From: TMED14 sp963925545
Lineage (GTDB): Bacteria; Bacteroidota; Bacteroidia; Flavobacteriales; Schleiferiaceae
DNA: 64,000 bases
Direction: 5' to 3'
Assembly (NCBI GenBank): GCA_963925545.1
Contig: CAWUSA010000006.1
Span: forward strand, 1 to 64,000
Shown here: piece after piece, positions 6,930 through 15,333 of the stretch
How the letters are laid out: each line of letters opens with the position of its first letter
How positions within the stretch are numbered: the first letter of the stretch is position 1
The notes under the pieces: model-generated
Told to the model about the DNA's origin: nothing
Seen by the model: only the letters and a program-made list of their open reading frames with translations
The model's database searches: none
Made by a program: the position numbers and the translations under genes

Positions 6930-9680
6930 ATGAGAAACAGAAATAAACAACTAATCCTTCTTATTCTTTGCTTTTCAGGTTATTTACTGAAGGCTCAGTC
7001 TATACATATTAGTGGGGAAATTATTGATAAAAAAACAAAAGAACCCATAGGGAACGTAGTGGTCAAGAGTGCGAATGCAGCTGTCATTGCTGACCTGGAT
7101 GGCGAATTTAATATTGACGTAGAGAGTCTACCCGTGGTTTTGAACTTTTCAACTTTCGGATATACGGCTAGAGACATAGCTATTATTCAAAGCACTAAAC
7201 CCATCACGGTCAAACTAAAAGCGGATCAAGTAGTTCTGGCTGAGGCTCAGATTGTGGCATCCAGAATTACAGAGAAACAAAAACAAGCTCCGTTGACTGT
7301 AGAGGCCCTGGATCTCATAAGTATCAAGGAAGCACCAGCCCTGAACTTTTATGAAGCTTTGGGAAACATGAAGGGTGTCGACCTAACATCAGCAAGTATT
7401 GGCTTTAAAATAATAAATACCCGAGGGTTCAATAGTACAAGCCCTGTTAGGAGTCTGCAAATAATTGATGGCGTTGACAACCAAGCGCCAGGCCTCAATT
7501 TTTCTTTAGGGAATTTTTTGGGAGCAAGTGAACTAGATATTCAAAAAGTTGATATTATATCAGGGGCTGTTGGAGCAATCTACGGGCCATCGGCATTCAA
7601 TGGGGTTATCTCCATGGTTACAAAAGACCCGTATACCACTCAAGGAACATCATTTCAATTAAAAGTGGGTGAACGTGCATTAACAGAAGTTTCTCTGCGG
7701 TATGCCACGGCTCTTTCCCGGGGCGACGGAACAGACAGCTGGGCCCTTAAACTCAATGTCTTTGGACTTAGAGCCAATGATTGGGAGGCAAACAATATGG
7801 ATGCAACATTCGAATCCACATCGAGTAGGGATAACCCAGGAGGGTATGATGCGGTCAATAGATACGGAGATGAAATAGTGTACGACCATGGAGGCGATGT
7901 AAAAACCTATGCAGGCATTGGAACGTATCACCGCCAAGGCATTGAGGAGTCAGAGCTGGTAGACTATCAAACAGAAAATTTAAAAGTAGCCGCCGCATTG
8001 CATTATAAAACAAGAACGGGCCTAGAGGCCATATACAGTATGAATTTTGGCTCTGGGACGACGGTTTATCAGGGAGACAACAGGTTGAGCCTAAAAGATA
8101 TTTTGTTCCTTCAAAATAGATTTGAGCTACGGAAAAAAGATGCATGGTTTATCAGAGCTTACCGTACCAACGAAGATGCTGGGAAAACCTATGACGCCTA
8201 TTTTACGGCTCTAAAGATGCAAGATTCTATTCTTGATGGGGGTTTCTGGGCAAATCAATATCGATCATTTTGGACCATTTTTCAGAAGTCTAAAGTCAAA
8301 AGCCTTCCAGGCTATCCAGCAGACAATTTATCGAATGAAGACTTTGAGCAGCAAATGTCTTTGCTCAGAGCGTTATATCCAGATGAGTTTTCTGCGTATC
8401 ACCAAGAAAATAGAGCGATGATGAGTGGTGCATATGATCCTGATAGTTCGCTCATTCCTGGATCCCAAGCATTTAACGATTTAAAACAATACATAATTTC
8501 TACCCCTTTTCACTCAGGTGGTTCACGATTTTATGATCGATCCGCTTTATCACATGTTCAGTTTCAAAGAGAATTTGATTTCTCTGAATACGGGAACATT
8601 TCCATTGGGGGCAACTACAGAAGCTATAACCCCAATTCTAGGGGAACCATATTCAGCGATACCAATGGTATAAAACTCCAAGTTTCAGAATTAGGATTCT
8701 TCTCTGGCTATTCGAAAGAAACAGAAAAAGTCTCCATGAATGTCACTTTGCGATTAGACAAAAATCAGAATTTTTCATGGCTTGCCTCCCCTGCTATGTC
8801 TATGGTATATAGGCCAAATAACAAGACGGTTTTGAGGATTGGAGCCTCCTCAGCTATCCGAAACCCAACTTTACAGGATCAATATCTATATTATAATGTA
8901 GGAAGAGCCATTCTTGTAGGAAATTTAACCGGTTATGACTCCCTGATCACCATTTCAGAGGTAGGCGATTTTTTAGAGGCAGGAGTCCAAGAAAGAGCTG
9001 CGTGGGATTGGAATTATTATAACATGAAAGGGGTTCGGCCCGAAAAAGTAAAAAATATCGAAGTAGGGTATAGAAGTACTTGGTGGAAAAGTTTTTATGT
9101 AGATGCCACATATTATTATAGCTGGTACAAAGACTTTATTGGCTACCACGTTGCTTTAAAGATTGATGATGATCCAGGAGGGAGCGCTGCGAACCGATTG
9201 AAAGATGTTCAGGCATATAGAATTTCTTCAAATGCTGAGCAACAAGTCACTACGCAAGGTTTTAGCGTAGGAACAAATTATTATTTTTCGAATTATACCA
9301 TCGCAGGAAACTATACCTGGAACGTGTTGAACTCAGCCATTGATGATCCGATAATACCCGCGTACAATACACCAGAGCATAAGTACAATTTATCTTTTTC
9401 TGCAAGAGATTTAGATTGGAAAATAAAAAATGGAAAAATGGGGTATATGATCACGCACAAGTTTGTTCAGGGATTCCTGTTTGAAGGTTCCCCTCAATTT
9501 ACCGGAATAATTCCTAGCTACCGATTAACCGATGCCCAATTATCGTGGACTTCAAAAGAAAAGAAGTGGATTATAAAAATTGGAAGCAGTAATCTTTTCA
9601 ATCAAAAAGTCGTTCAAGTATATGGTGGCCCATCCATTGGGAGGTTGACATACTTAGCTTTAACATGCAGTTTAGAATAA
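6930..9680 (+). CDS. TonB-dependent outer-membrane receptor (islet)
   Basis: A 916-residue outer-membrane receptor. A signal peptide ends at LLKAQS. Residues about 25-103 form a carboxypeptidase-regulatory-like domain (ISGEIIDKKTKEPIGNVVV). A plug domain follows (LQIIDGVDNQ, IDIISGAVGAIYGPSAFNGV) and then a long beta-barrel with a final aromatic strand. It is not a SusC: no SusD partner follows and the SusC plug pattern is absent. The next gene, 60 bp downstream, encodes an exported hydrolase, so the pair may cleave and import one substrate (inference). Codon use is more AT-rich than in neighbouring genes, fitting acquisition by transfer. Confidence 0.93.
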   Translation: MRNRNKQLILLILCFSGYLLKAQSIHISGEIIDKKTKEPIGNVVVKSANAAVIADLDGEFNIDVESLPVVLNFSTFGYTARDIAIIQSTKPITVKLKADQVVLAEAQIVASRITEKQKQAPLTVEALDLISIKEAPALNFYEALGNMKGVDLTSASIGFKIINTRGFNSTSPVRSLQIIDGVDNQAPGLNFSLGNFLGASELDIQKVDIISGAVGAIYGPSAFNGVISMVTKDPYTTQGTSFQLKVGERALTEVSLRYATALSRGDGTDSWALKLNVFGLRANDWEANNMDATFESTSSRDNPGGYDAVNRYGDEIVYDHGGDVKTYAGIGTYHRQGIEESELVDYQTENLKVAAALHYKTRTGLEAIYSMNFGSGTTVYQGDNRLSLKDILFLQNRFELRKKDAWFIRAYRTNEDAGKTYDAYFTALKMQDSILDGGFWANQYRSFWTIFQKSKVKSLPGYPADNLSNEDFEQQMSLLRALYPDEFSAYHQENRAMMSGAYDPDSSLIPGSQAFNDLKQYIISTPFHSGGSRFYDRSALSHVQFQREFDFSEYGNISIGGNYRSYNPNSRGTIFSDTNGIKLQVSELGFFSGYSKETEKVSMNVTLRLDKNQNFSWLASPAMSMVYRPNNKTVLRIGASSAIRNPTLQDQYLYYNVGRAILVGNLTGYDSLITISEVGDFLEAGVQERAAWDWNYYNMKGVRPEKVKNIEVGYRSTWWKSFYVDATYYYSWYKDFIGYHVALKIDDDPGGSAANRLKDVQAYRISSNAEQQVTTQGFSVGTNYYFSNYTIAGNYTWNVLNSAIDDPIIPAYNTPEHKYNLSFSARDLDWKIKNGKMGYMITHKFVQGFLFEGSPQFTGIIPSYRLTDAQLSWTSKEKKWIIKIGSSNLFNQKVVQVYGGPSIGRLTYLALTCSLE

Positions 9681-9740
9681 AGCTTAACGAGTTCATTCTT
9701 AAAAGAGTATCTTCGGAAATCAGTAACGTAAAAATGTAAT

Positions 9741-11345
9741 ATGAAAAACCTTTACTCTTTAAAAAGCCTAGTGATTCTGTTGTTATTAATCAATTTCAAT
9801 GTTTCAGCTCAACAGCGGTATGTTGATGAAGTATTTACAGATGCCGATATAACGGTTCTACCAGGAGTCATCTATGGCATTAATTTTAGCCAGTATGTGC
9901 CCGCTGCTTTTGGAGGGCCTCAAGTCATCCCACAGTATCATGACATCTATATGCCCGATACAAGCATAGATACTGAAACTGCCAGACCCGTTGTCATACT
10001 TTTTCATACGGGATCATTTTTACCTCGAGGACTCGCCTCTCCAATGGGGAATGAAAAGGATTCTGCCGTGGTTGAAATAGCAAGACGTTTCGCTAAGAGA
10101 GGATTCGTTGCGATTTCAGCATCATACCGTTTGGGATGGTTAGCCAACTCAACAAATCTTGACCTTCGACGTGGTACGAATTTAGCAGCCGTTTATTCAT
10201 CGGTTCAAGACGCGAAGGCTTGTGTTCGTGCCACGCGGGGAAGAGCATTGACAAATAATGCATGGCGTATGGATCCGAATTTCATTGCCCTTATGGGTGT
10301 TGGTTCAGGTGGTTATGTCACTTTTGCCTACAATTCCCTGGATAATTACGCAGAAGTAGCTAATCCAACAAAATTTAAATACACCGCAGCAGGCCCAGGA
10401 ATTTACGGAGGCACTGTTAGTGCTGGCGACCCGTATATCGACACCGCTATTGTAGGAGACTGGGATGGATATGGTGGCGAAGCGACAATTACAGGGACTA
10501 GTACTGTCACTGGGTTACCGTTAATTGACTTAACCCAAACTGGAAGAAATATTCCTAATCATGCTGGAGTTCCAAGCGATGTTAATCTAGTCATCAATCT
10601 TGGCGGTGCTTTAGGGGATTCTGCTTGGGCATCATCAGGTGATGCGCCAACGATTTCATTTCATAGCCGCTATGACTTCTTTGCTCCATATTACCGTGGG
10701 ATGGTCAATGTCCCAATAGCTGGAGCATTCTTTCCGGTTGTTGAAGTAGCTGGAAGCCACACTGCTGCAAAAATCTCTAACATTTCAGGAAATAATACTG
10801 TTTTAGCATCATCAACTATGATGGATCCTCATTCAGTTAAGGCTCGCTCAAATTCCTACAATATTGGAAACCAAGAGAATATTTATACTTTCAATATGCT
10901 TCCTCCAAATCTAGCTATGCCTTTCCTTGTTAATTCTAACCCATGGGATTGGTGGGATGCTAATGACCCTCTAACGGCAAGTCAGGCTAACCCCAATATC
11001 AAAGCTCAGTCAATGTCCTACATTGACACTGTCATGGCCTACACAATTCCAAGATTGGGGAAGGCTATGAATGCCGCAGGGTACTCAGTTGGGGCAGAGG
11101 AAATTCCTGACTTTAATATCTTGATTAGTCCAAACCCATCTAGCTACAGTTGTTTAATCTCAAGTCAAGGGACTACCATTCGCTCAGTAAGCGTTTGTGA
11201 TGTACTCGGGCGTCCTGTTTATGTTTTGAAGAATATTCAGAGTTCTCAAATAGAGATTCTAACTGAATCATGGGCTCGAGGAACGTATATCGTTCGAATT
11301 GAAACTGATAGAGGAGTTAAAACCACAAAGCTTGTAAGAAATTAA
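9741..11345 (+). CDS. T9SS-exported alpha/beta-hydrolase (esterase-like)
   Basis: A 534-residue secreted protein: signal peptide ending at NVSAQQ, hydrolase domain about 70-440, and a type-A T9SS C-terminal domain from about 460 (ISPNPSSYSC, then TYIVRIETDRGVKTTKLV). The oxyanion segment is HTGSF (89-93), matching the HGGxF motif of acyl esterases. The presumed nucleophile is Ser189, but its elbow reads VGSGG, so the first glycine of GxSxG is replaced by Val. A candidate base is His in GSHTAAK. The substrate is unknown. It is the second gene of the repeat-flanked islet and probably shares a transcript with the TonB receptor. Confidence 0.78.
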   Translation: MKNLYSLKSLVILLLLINFNVSAQQRYVDEVFTDADITVLPGVIYGINFSQYVPAAFGGPQVIPQYHDIYMPDTSIDTETARPVVILFHTGSFLPRGLASPMGNEKDSAVVEIARRFAKRGFVAISASYRLGWLANSTNLDLRRGTNLAAVYSSVQDAKACVRATRGRALTNNAWRMDPNFIALMGVGSGGYVTFAYNSLDNYAEVANPTKFKYTAAGPGIYGGTVSAGDPYIDTAIVGDWDGYGGEATITGTSTVTGLPLIDLTQTGRNIPNHAGVPSDVNLVINLGGALGDSAWASSGDAPTISFHSRYDFFAPYYRGMVNVPIAGAFFPVVEVAGSHTAAKISNISGNNTVLASSTMMDPHSVKARSNSYNIGNQENIYTFNMLPPNLAMPFLVNSNPWDWWDANDPLTASQANPNIKAQSMSYIDTVMAYTIPRLGKAMNAAGYSVGAEEIPDFNILISPNPSSYSCLISSQGTTIRSVSVCDVLGRPVYVLKNIQSSQIEILTESWARGTYIVRIETDRGVKTTKLVRN

Positions 11346-11363
11346 TGAATCTCTGAAAGCTAA

Positions 11364-11396
11364 AAAGGCCATCCTTAAAGGGTGGCCTTTTTTATT
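11364..11396 (+). terminator. Intrinsic terminator after the islet hydrolase
   Basis: An 11-bp stem with one G-U pair (AAAGGCCATCC / GGGTGGCCTTT) and a five-base loop is followed by a T tract. It starts 18 bases after the hydrolase stop and ends the islet transcript. Confidence 0.88.
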
Positions 11397-11530
11397 GCTG
11401 CTAAGTAAAGATACGATGCGCTTGGAGTTGGACCTCCGCTTTGAGTACTACATTAAAGGACTCAAAAGCCTAATTATGACGGGCCACCAACCACCCTAGG
11501 TTAGGCTAAAAATTATAAATTTGCGGTTCT

Positions 11531-11655
11531 CCATGGCACACGGCACAACCCACATGTTTTAGAGATATCCTCAGTTGGATTGCGCTTCATGGACTGAACG
11601 CCAAGATCTGAGACCACTGAAGGACATGGCGAACAGCAGGGCGCTGTAGCCTGCA
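11531..11655 (+). repeat. Direct repeat, right copy (with broken esterase 3' end)
   Basis: This is the second copy of the sequence at 6540-6666. Compared with the left copy it lacks two bases in the codons after GCACACGGC, which shifts the esterase frame to an early TAG, so this part is a remnant. On the opposite strand it supplies the intact C-terminal codons of pnuC. Each copy has thus stayed intact only on the side where it still encodes a working gene. Confidence 0.9.
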
Positions 11656-12128
11656 TACACATACAAACCACGATTGATGCAGAGCCAGACACTGATGGCA
11701 TTGACGACAATCCAGAGATGCCAATTGTCCAAACGTTTTCCGATTTGCCATAGTGTCGCAATCACAGATAAACTGAATATGCCAGCATCCACAAAGGGCA
11801 AAGGATTGCTTGTTTGGGTTTTCATGGCCCAACCCAGGGCAAGGGTCATGATGATGGCAGCTAAGCCCCACCAAACCCTCCTTTGTGCTCGGTGAACCAC
11901 CATCATCGCTTGGTTATTGCCTTGCCAGGTTACCCAGCCATAGATGGCCAATGCGGCATACAATACATTCAAAAAGGCTTCAGCATGCAATTGTGAGGAC
12001 TCAAACATGACAGCAGCTGCCAAGCAGCCGATCAAGCCCATCGGCCATGCCCATATGCGTTGATTGATCATGCCGACAACAAAGCCAATATTGCATAGGG
12101 CTGATGCAATTTCCAAGGCAAGGAACAC
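11571..12128 (-). CDS. pnuC: PnuC-type nicotinamide riboside transporter
   Basis: A roughly 185-residue inner-membrane protein with about seven hydrophobic segments. The PnuC hallmark is visible near the N-terminus (INQRIWAWPMGLIG) followed by AEAFLNVLYAALAIYGWVTW. PnuC facilitates uptake of nicotinamide riboside (or a related vitamin) that is trapped by phosphorylation inside the cell. I chose the GTG at 12128, four bases after the sucC stop; the frame is open further upstream to an ATG at 12212, but that would overlap sucC by 80 bases. Its last 28 codons lie in the right-hand direct repeat. Confidence 0.85.
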   Translation of the reverse strand: MFLALEIASALCNIGFVVGMINQRIWAWPMGLIGCLAAAVMFESSQLHAEAFLNVLYAALAIYGWVTWQGNNQAMMVVHRAQRRVWWGLAAIIMTLALGWAMKTQTSNPLPFVDAGIFSLSVIATLWQIGKRLDNWHLWIVVNAISVWLCINRGLYVYAGYSALLFAMSFSGLRSWRSVHEAQSN

Positions 12129-12132
12129 GGTG

Positions 12133-13323
12133 TCAGCGAAGGATTTTTTTGACCAAGTCAGCTGCCTCTTGCAAGGCGATTGCGCTGTACACCTTGAGGC
12201 CGCTCTCATCAATCAAGACCTTTGCCTCAGCGGCATTGGTGCCTTGCAAACGGACAATGATTGGCACGGGGATGTCACCAATGCTCTTGTAGGCATCTAC
12301 AATGCCCTGCGCGACTCGGTCACAACGGACAATGCCGCCAAAAATATTCACCAATATGGCTTTCACATTGCTATCTCCTAAAATGATTCTGAAAGCTTTT
12401 TCTACGCGCTCCGCATCAGCTGTGCCTCCAACATCTAGAAAGTTTGCAGGGTTACCGCCAGACATCTTGATGATGTCCATGGTAGCCATGGCTAACCCAG
12501 CGCCATTGACCATGCAGCCAACATTACCGTCTAGCTTCACAAAGCTCAAGCCAGCTTGATCAGCTTCTACCTCTGTCGGATCTTCCTCTCTGACATCTCT
12601 CAATTCAGCCAATGCTTTGTGGCGGAATAACCCATTGTCATCCAATGCAACCTTCGCGTCAACAGCAAGAATGCGATTGTCGGATGTCTTGATGACGGGG
12701 TTAATCTCAAACAAGGAGGCATCGATGCCATCGTAAGCATTTACAATGTTGCCAATAAATCCAATCATTTCCTTCATCGCCTTGCCGCTCAAGCCTAAGT
12801 TGAACGCAATACGACGTGCCTGAAAAGCCTGAAGGCCAACCGCAGGGTCAATAGTTTCAGTGAAGATCAATTCTGGGGTGTTCTCTGCAACAGCTTCAAT
12901 GTCCATGCCGCCTTCGGTACTGTACATTATCATGTTGACACCTTTTACCCTGTCAAGAAGCACACTCAGATAATACTCTTCGACCTCTGACTCTCCTGGG
13001 TAGTAGACATCTTCCGCAATGAGAATCTGATGCACCTTTTTACCCTCTGCTGACGTCTGTGGAGTGATTAATTGCATGCCAAGGATGTCATTGGCAATAG
13101 ATTTAACCTCATCAAGGCTTTTAGCCAATTTGACGCCACCGCCCTTGCCACGACCCCCTGCATGAACCTGAGCTTTGATCACATGCCAGCTGGTACCGGT
13201 TTCTTCAGTCACTAGCTTTGCTGCCTCAACGGCTTCGTCAGGGGTGGTTGCAACACGGCCACGCTGAATAGTGACGCCATACGATGCGAGAATTTCTTTG
13301 CCTTGGTATTCGTGAAGATTCAT
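12133..13323 (-). CDS. sucC: Succinyl-CoA synthetase (ADP-forming), beta subunit
   Basis: A 396-residue TCA-cycle enzyme subunit. It begins MNLHEYQGKEILASYGV, the standard SucC start, and has the ATP-grasp region (HVIKAQVHAGGRGKGGGVKL) and the C-terminal CoA-ligase domain (NIFGGIVRCDRVAQGIV). With SucD it converts succinyl-CoA to succinate while making ATP. SucD is not adjacent, so the subunits are encoded apart here. The ATG at 13323 is preferred over an upstream in-frame start at 13350. The 3' end is followed closely by pnuC on the same strand. Confidence 0.97.
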   Translation of the reverse strand: MNLHEYQGKEILASYGVTIQRGRVATTPDEAVEAAKLVTEETGTSWHVIKAQVHAGGRGKGGGVKLAKSLDEVKSIANDILGMQLITPQTSAEGKKVHQILIAEDVYYPGESEVEEYYLSVLLDRVKGVNMIMYSTEGGMDIEAVAENTPELIFTETIDPAVGLQAFQARRIAFNLGLSGKAMKEMIGFIGNIVNAYDGIDASLFEINPVIKTSDNRILAVDAKVALDDNGLFRHKALAELRDVREEDPTEVEADQAGLSFVKLDGNVGCMVNGAGLAMATMDIIKMSGGNPANFLDVGGTADAERVEKAFRIILGDSNVKAILVNIFGGIVRCDRVAQGIVDAYKSIGDIPVPIIVRLQGTNAAEAKVLIDESGLKVYSAIALQEAADLVKKILR

Positions 13324-13393
13324 GGAAGTGGTTTTTGTACTTGCACGCAAAAGTACTGCTCATGCCGCGGAATTCATCTCTACATTTGACAAC

Positions 13394-14062
13394 ATGAGCA
13401 AGTTGCTGACAGCAGTGGGATTGAAAAAATCCTTTGGAGACCTTAACGTCATCAAAGGCATCGATTTATCCATGAACGAAGGAGAGTTTATAGCCATCAC
13501 CGGTCCATCCGGTTCAGGTAAATCCACCTTGCTTCATCTGTTAGGTGGCTTGGAGAAGCCTGACAGTGGCAGCTTGCATTTCCGAGGAAAACCCTACCCA
13601 AGCAGCTCTTCTGACTTGGATCGTTTTCGCAATGAAAGCCTTGGGTTTGTGTTTCAATTTCACCATTTGATGCCAGAGTTTACCGCATTGGAAAACATGT
13701 GCATGCCCGCTTGGATTGCAGGGAAGAAGGATACCGACGCCAAGGCGTTGTCTCTAGCAAAAGACTTTGGTCTAGGGGATCGATTGCAACATCTACCCTC
13801 CGAACTCAGCGGCGGTGAACAGCAACGTGTGGCTGTGGTGAGAGCCTTGATGCAATCACCAGACCTATTGTTAGCGGATGAGCCAAGTGGCAATCTGGAC
13901 CAAGCCTTGTCCATGTCCTTGTTTGAATTACTGGATCAAGCCAGGCAGCGATTTGGAACCAGCATCATTGTTGTCACCCACAGCAAGGCCTGGTCAGACA
14001 TGGCTGATCGATGCCTGCGAATGGAAGATGGCCAATGGGTCAAAGAGACCACGGCGTCATGA
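13394..14062 (+). CDS. lolD: ABC transporter ATPase, LolD-like
   Basis: A 222-residue ATP-binding subunit. Walker A is GPSGSGKST, the signature LSGGEQQRVAVVRAL and Walker B LLLADEPSGNLD. The sequence resembles LolD/MacB-type ATPases (FQFHHLMPEFTALENMCMPAWIAG), which power extraction of lipoproteins from the inner membrane. The permease is not adjacent. I chose the ATG at 13394, which begins MSKLLTAVGLKKSFG; an earlier frame opening at 13322 would read into the sucC leader. The stop overlaps the rarA start (ATGA). Confidence 0.88.
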   Translation: MSKLLTAVGLKKSFGDLNVIKGIDLSMNEGEFIAITGPSGSGKSTLLHLLGGLEKPDSGSLHFRGKPYPSSSSDLDRFRNESLGFVFQFHHLMPEFTALENMCMPAWIAGKKDTDAKALSLAKDFGLGDRLQHLPSELSGGEQQRVAVVRALMQSPDLLLADEPSGNLDQALSMSLFELLDQARQRFGTSIIVVTHSKAWSDMADRCLRMEDGQWVKETTAS

Positions 14063-15333
14063 GCAATGCCCCACTGGCAGAGCGAATGCGACCCAAGCGC
14101 CTGGAAGGCATTGTTGGCCAGCCTCACATCCTTGGTCCCAACGGCGCATTGACGCCCATGCTATCCATGGGACGGCTGCCTTCTCTTTTGTTATGGGGGC
14201 CTCCAGGGGTTGGCAAAACCACCTTAGCTAGAGCATTGGCTCACGAAGTTGACATGCCATTTTCCTCTTTGAGCGCTGTTTCCGCTGGCGTCAAAGATAT
14301 CCGTCAGGTGATTCAATTAGCTGATGGTGATGCCATGTTTCACCCCAAAGGCCGAGTGCTATTCATTGATGAGATCCATCGATTTTCCAAGTCACAGCAA
14401 GATGCTCTGTTAGCTGCCGTAGAGAAAGGCGTGATCACATTGATTGGTGCCACCACGGAGAACCCAAGCTTTGAAGTGAATGACGCCCTACTCTCTCGCT
14501 GCCAACTCTTTGTGTTGAAGCCCCTGGAGGGCGATGACATCAAGCAACTGGGGGAATTGGCATTGCGTGAAGATCAAGTCTTGAAAGCCAGCGGCATTGA
14601 GAAGGTCGACTGGGCGGCTATGCAAGCCTACACTGCTGGCGATGCGAGACGTTTCTTGAACTTGCTAGAGAACCTTGTCACAACTGCATCATCTATGCAG
14701 TTAAAAGGCATTGATCAAGCCTTTGTTGACCATCACGCACCCAATGTCAGCAGACATTATGATCGAGCTGGAGATCAACATTTTGACATGGCCTCAGCGC
14801 TGATTAAATCCATCAGGGGCTCCGACCCCCAGGCCAGCCTTTACTGGACTTCACGAATGCTGTTGGGTGGGGAAAAGCCTGAATTCATTGCTCGTCGACT
14901 GGTGATAGCGGCAACAGAGGATATTGGATTGGCCAACACCCAAGCATTGATTCAGGCTAATGCCTGCTGGCAAGCCGTTGAACGACTAGGCATGCCTGAA
15001 GCTCGCATTCCACTGTCGCAATGTGTCATCTACCTCGCCTGCAGCGCAAAAAGTCACGCGTCCTACCGAGCCATTGACAAAGCCATGGAATCAGCACAGC
15101 GCCATGGCGACTTACCTGTTCCCCTGCATTTACGCAATGCAAGCAATCGCGTCATGAAGGATTTGGGTCATGGTAAAGGCTACCTCTACCCCCACGATGA
15201 CCCTTCGCATTTTGTTCAACAATCGTACTGGCCAGAAAACCTGCCACCTGAAACCTATTACCAGCCAGCGGATAATCCGTCAGAAGCAAAAATAGCAGAA
15301 TGGCTTAGCGACCGTTGGCCGTCGAAAGAATGA
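14059..15333 (+). CDS. rarA: Replication-associated recombination protein RarA (MgsA)
   Basis: A 424-residue AAA+ ATPase that acts at stalled replication forks. Walker A is GPPGVGKTT and Walker B VLFIDEIHRFSK. The motif PLAERMRPKRLEGIVGQPHI is typical at the N-terminus, and the C-terminal MgsA region includes ATEDIGLANTQAL and GYLYPHDDPSHFVQQ. I chose the ATG at 14059 because it overlaps the lolD stop and begins just before the conserved region. The 3' end overlaps the convergent OmpA-family gene by 29 bases. Confidence 0.96.
   Translation: MSNAPLAERMRPKRLEGIVGQPHILGPNGALTPMLSMGRLPSLLLWGPPGVGKTTLARALAHEVDMPFSSLSAVSAGVKDIRQVIQLADGDAMFHPKGRVLFIDEIHRFSKSQQDALLAAVEKGVITLIGATTENPSFEVNDALLSRCQLFVLKPLEGDDIKQLGELALREDQVLKASGIEKVDWAAMQAYTAGDARRFLNLLENLVTTASSMQLKGIDQAFVDHHAPNVSRHYDRAGDQHFDMASALIKSIRGSDPQASLYWTSRMLLGGEKPEFIARRLVIAATEDIGLANTQALIQANACWQAVERLGMPEARIPLSQCVIYLACSAKSHASYRAIDKAMESAQRHGDLPVPLHLRNASNRVMKDLGHGKGYLYPHDDPSHFVQQSYWPENLPPETYYQPADNPSEAKIAEWLSDRWPSKE

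Larger units (their letters stand above)
6540..11655. other. Repeat-flanked genomic islet: TonB receptor plus secreted hydrolase
   Basis: A roughly 4.9-kb block between two direct repeats carries only two genes, a TonB receptor and a T9SS-exported hydrolase. The repeats duplicate the junction between the esterase (6622) and pnuC (11571). If one repeat and the cargo are removed, those genes become neighbours that converge with overlapping ends, matching the compact style of the surrounding chromosome. The cargo is visibly more AT-rich in codon use than its flanks. No integrase or transposase is present, so a single crossover by a circular molecule carrying junction homology, or a duplication-associated insertion, is more likely than an insertion sequence (inference). 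Confidence 0.6.

Noticed and set aside
6930..9680. SusC-type identity for the islet TonB receptor
   Set aside because: There is no adjacent SusD and the SusC plug signature is missing.
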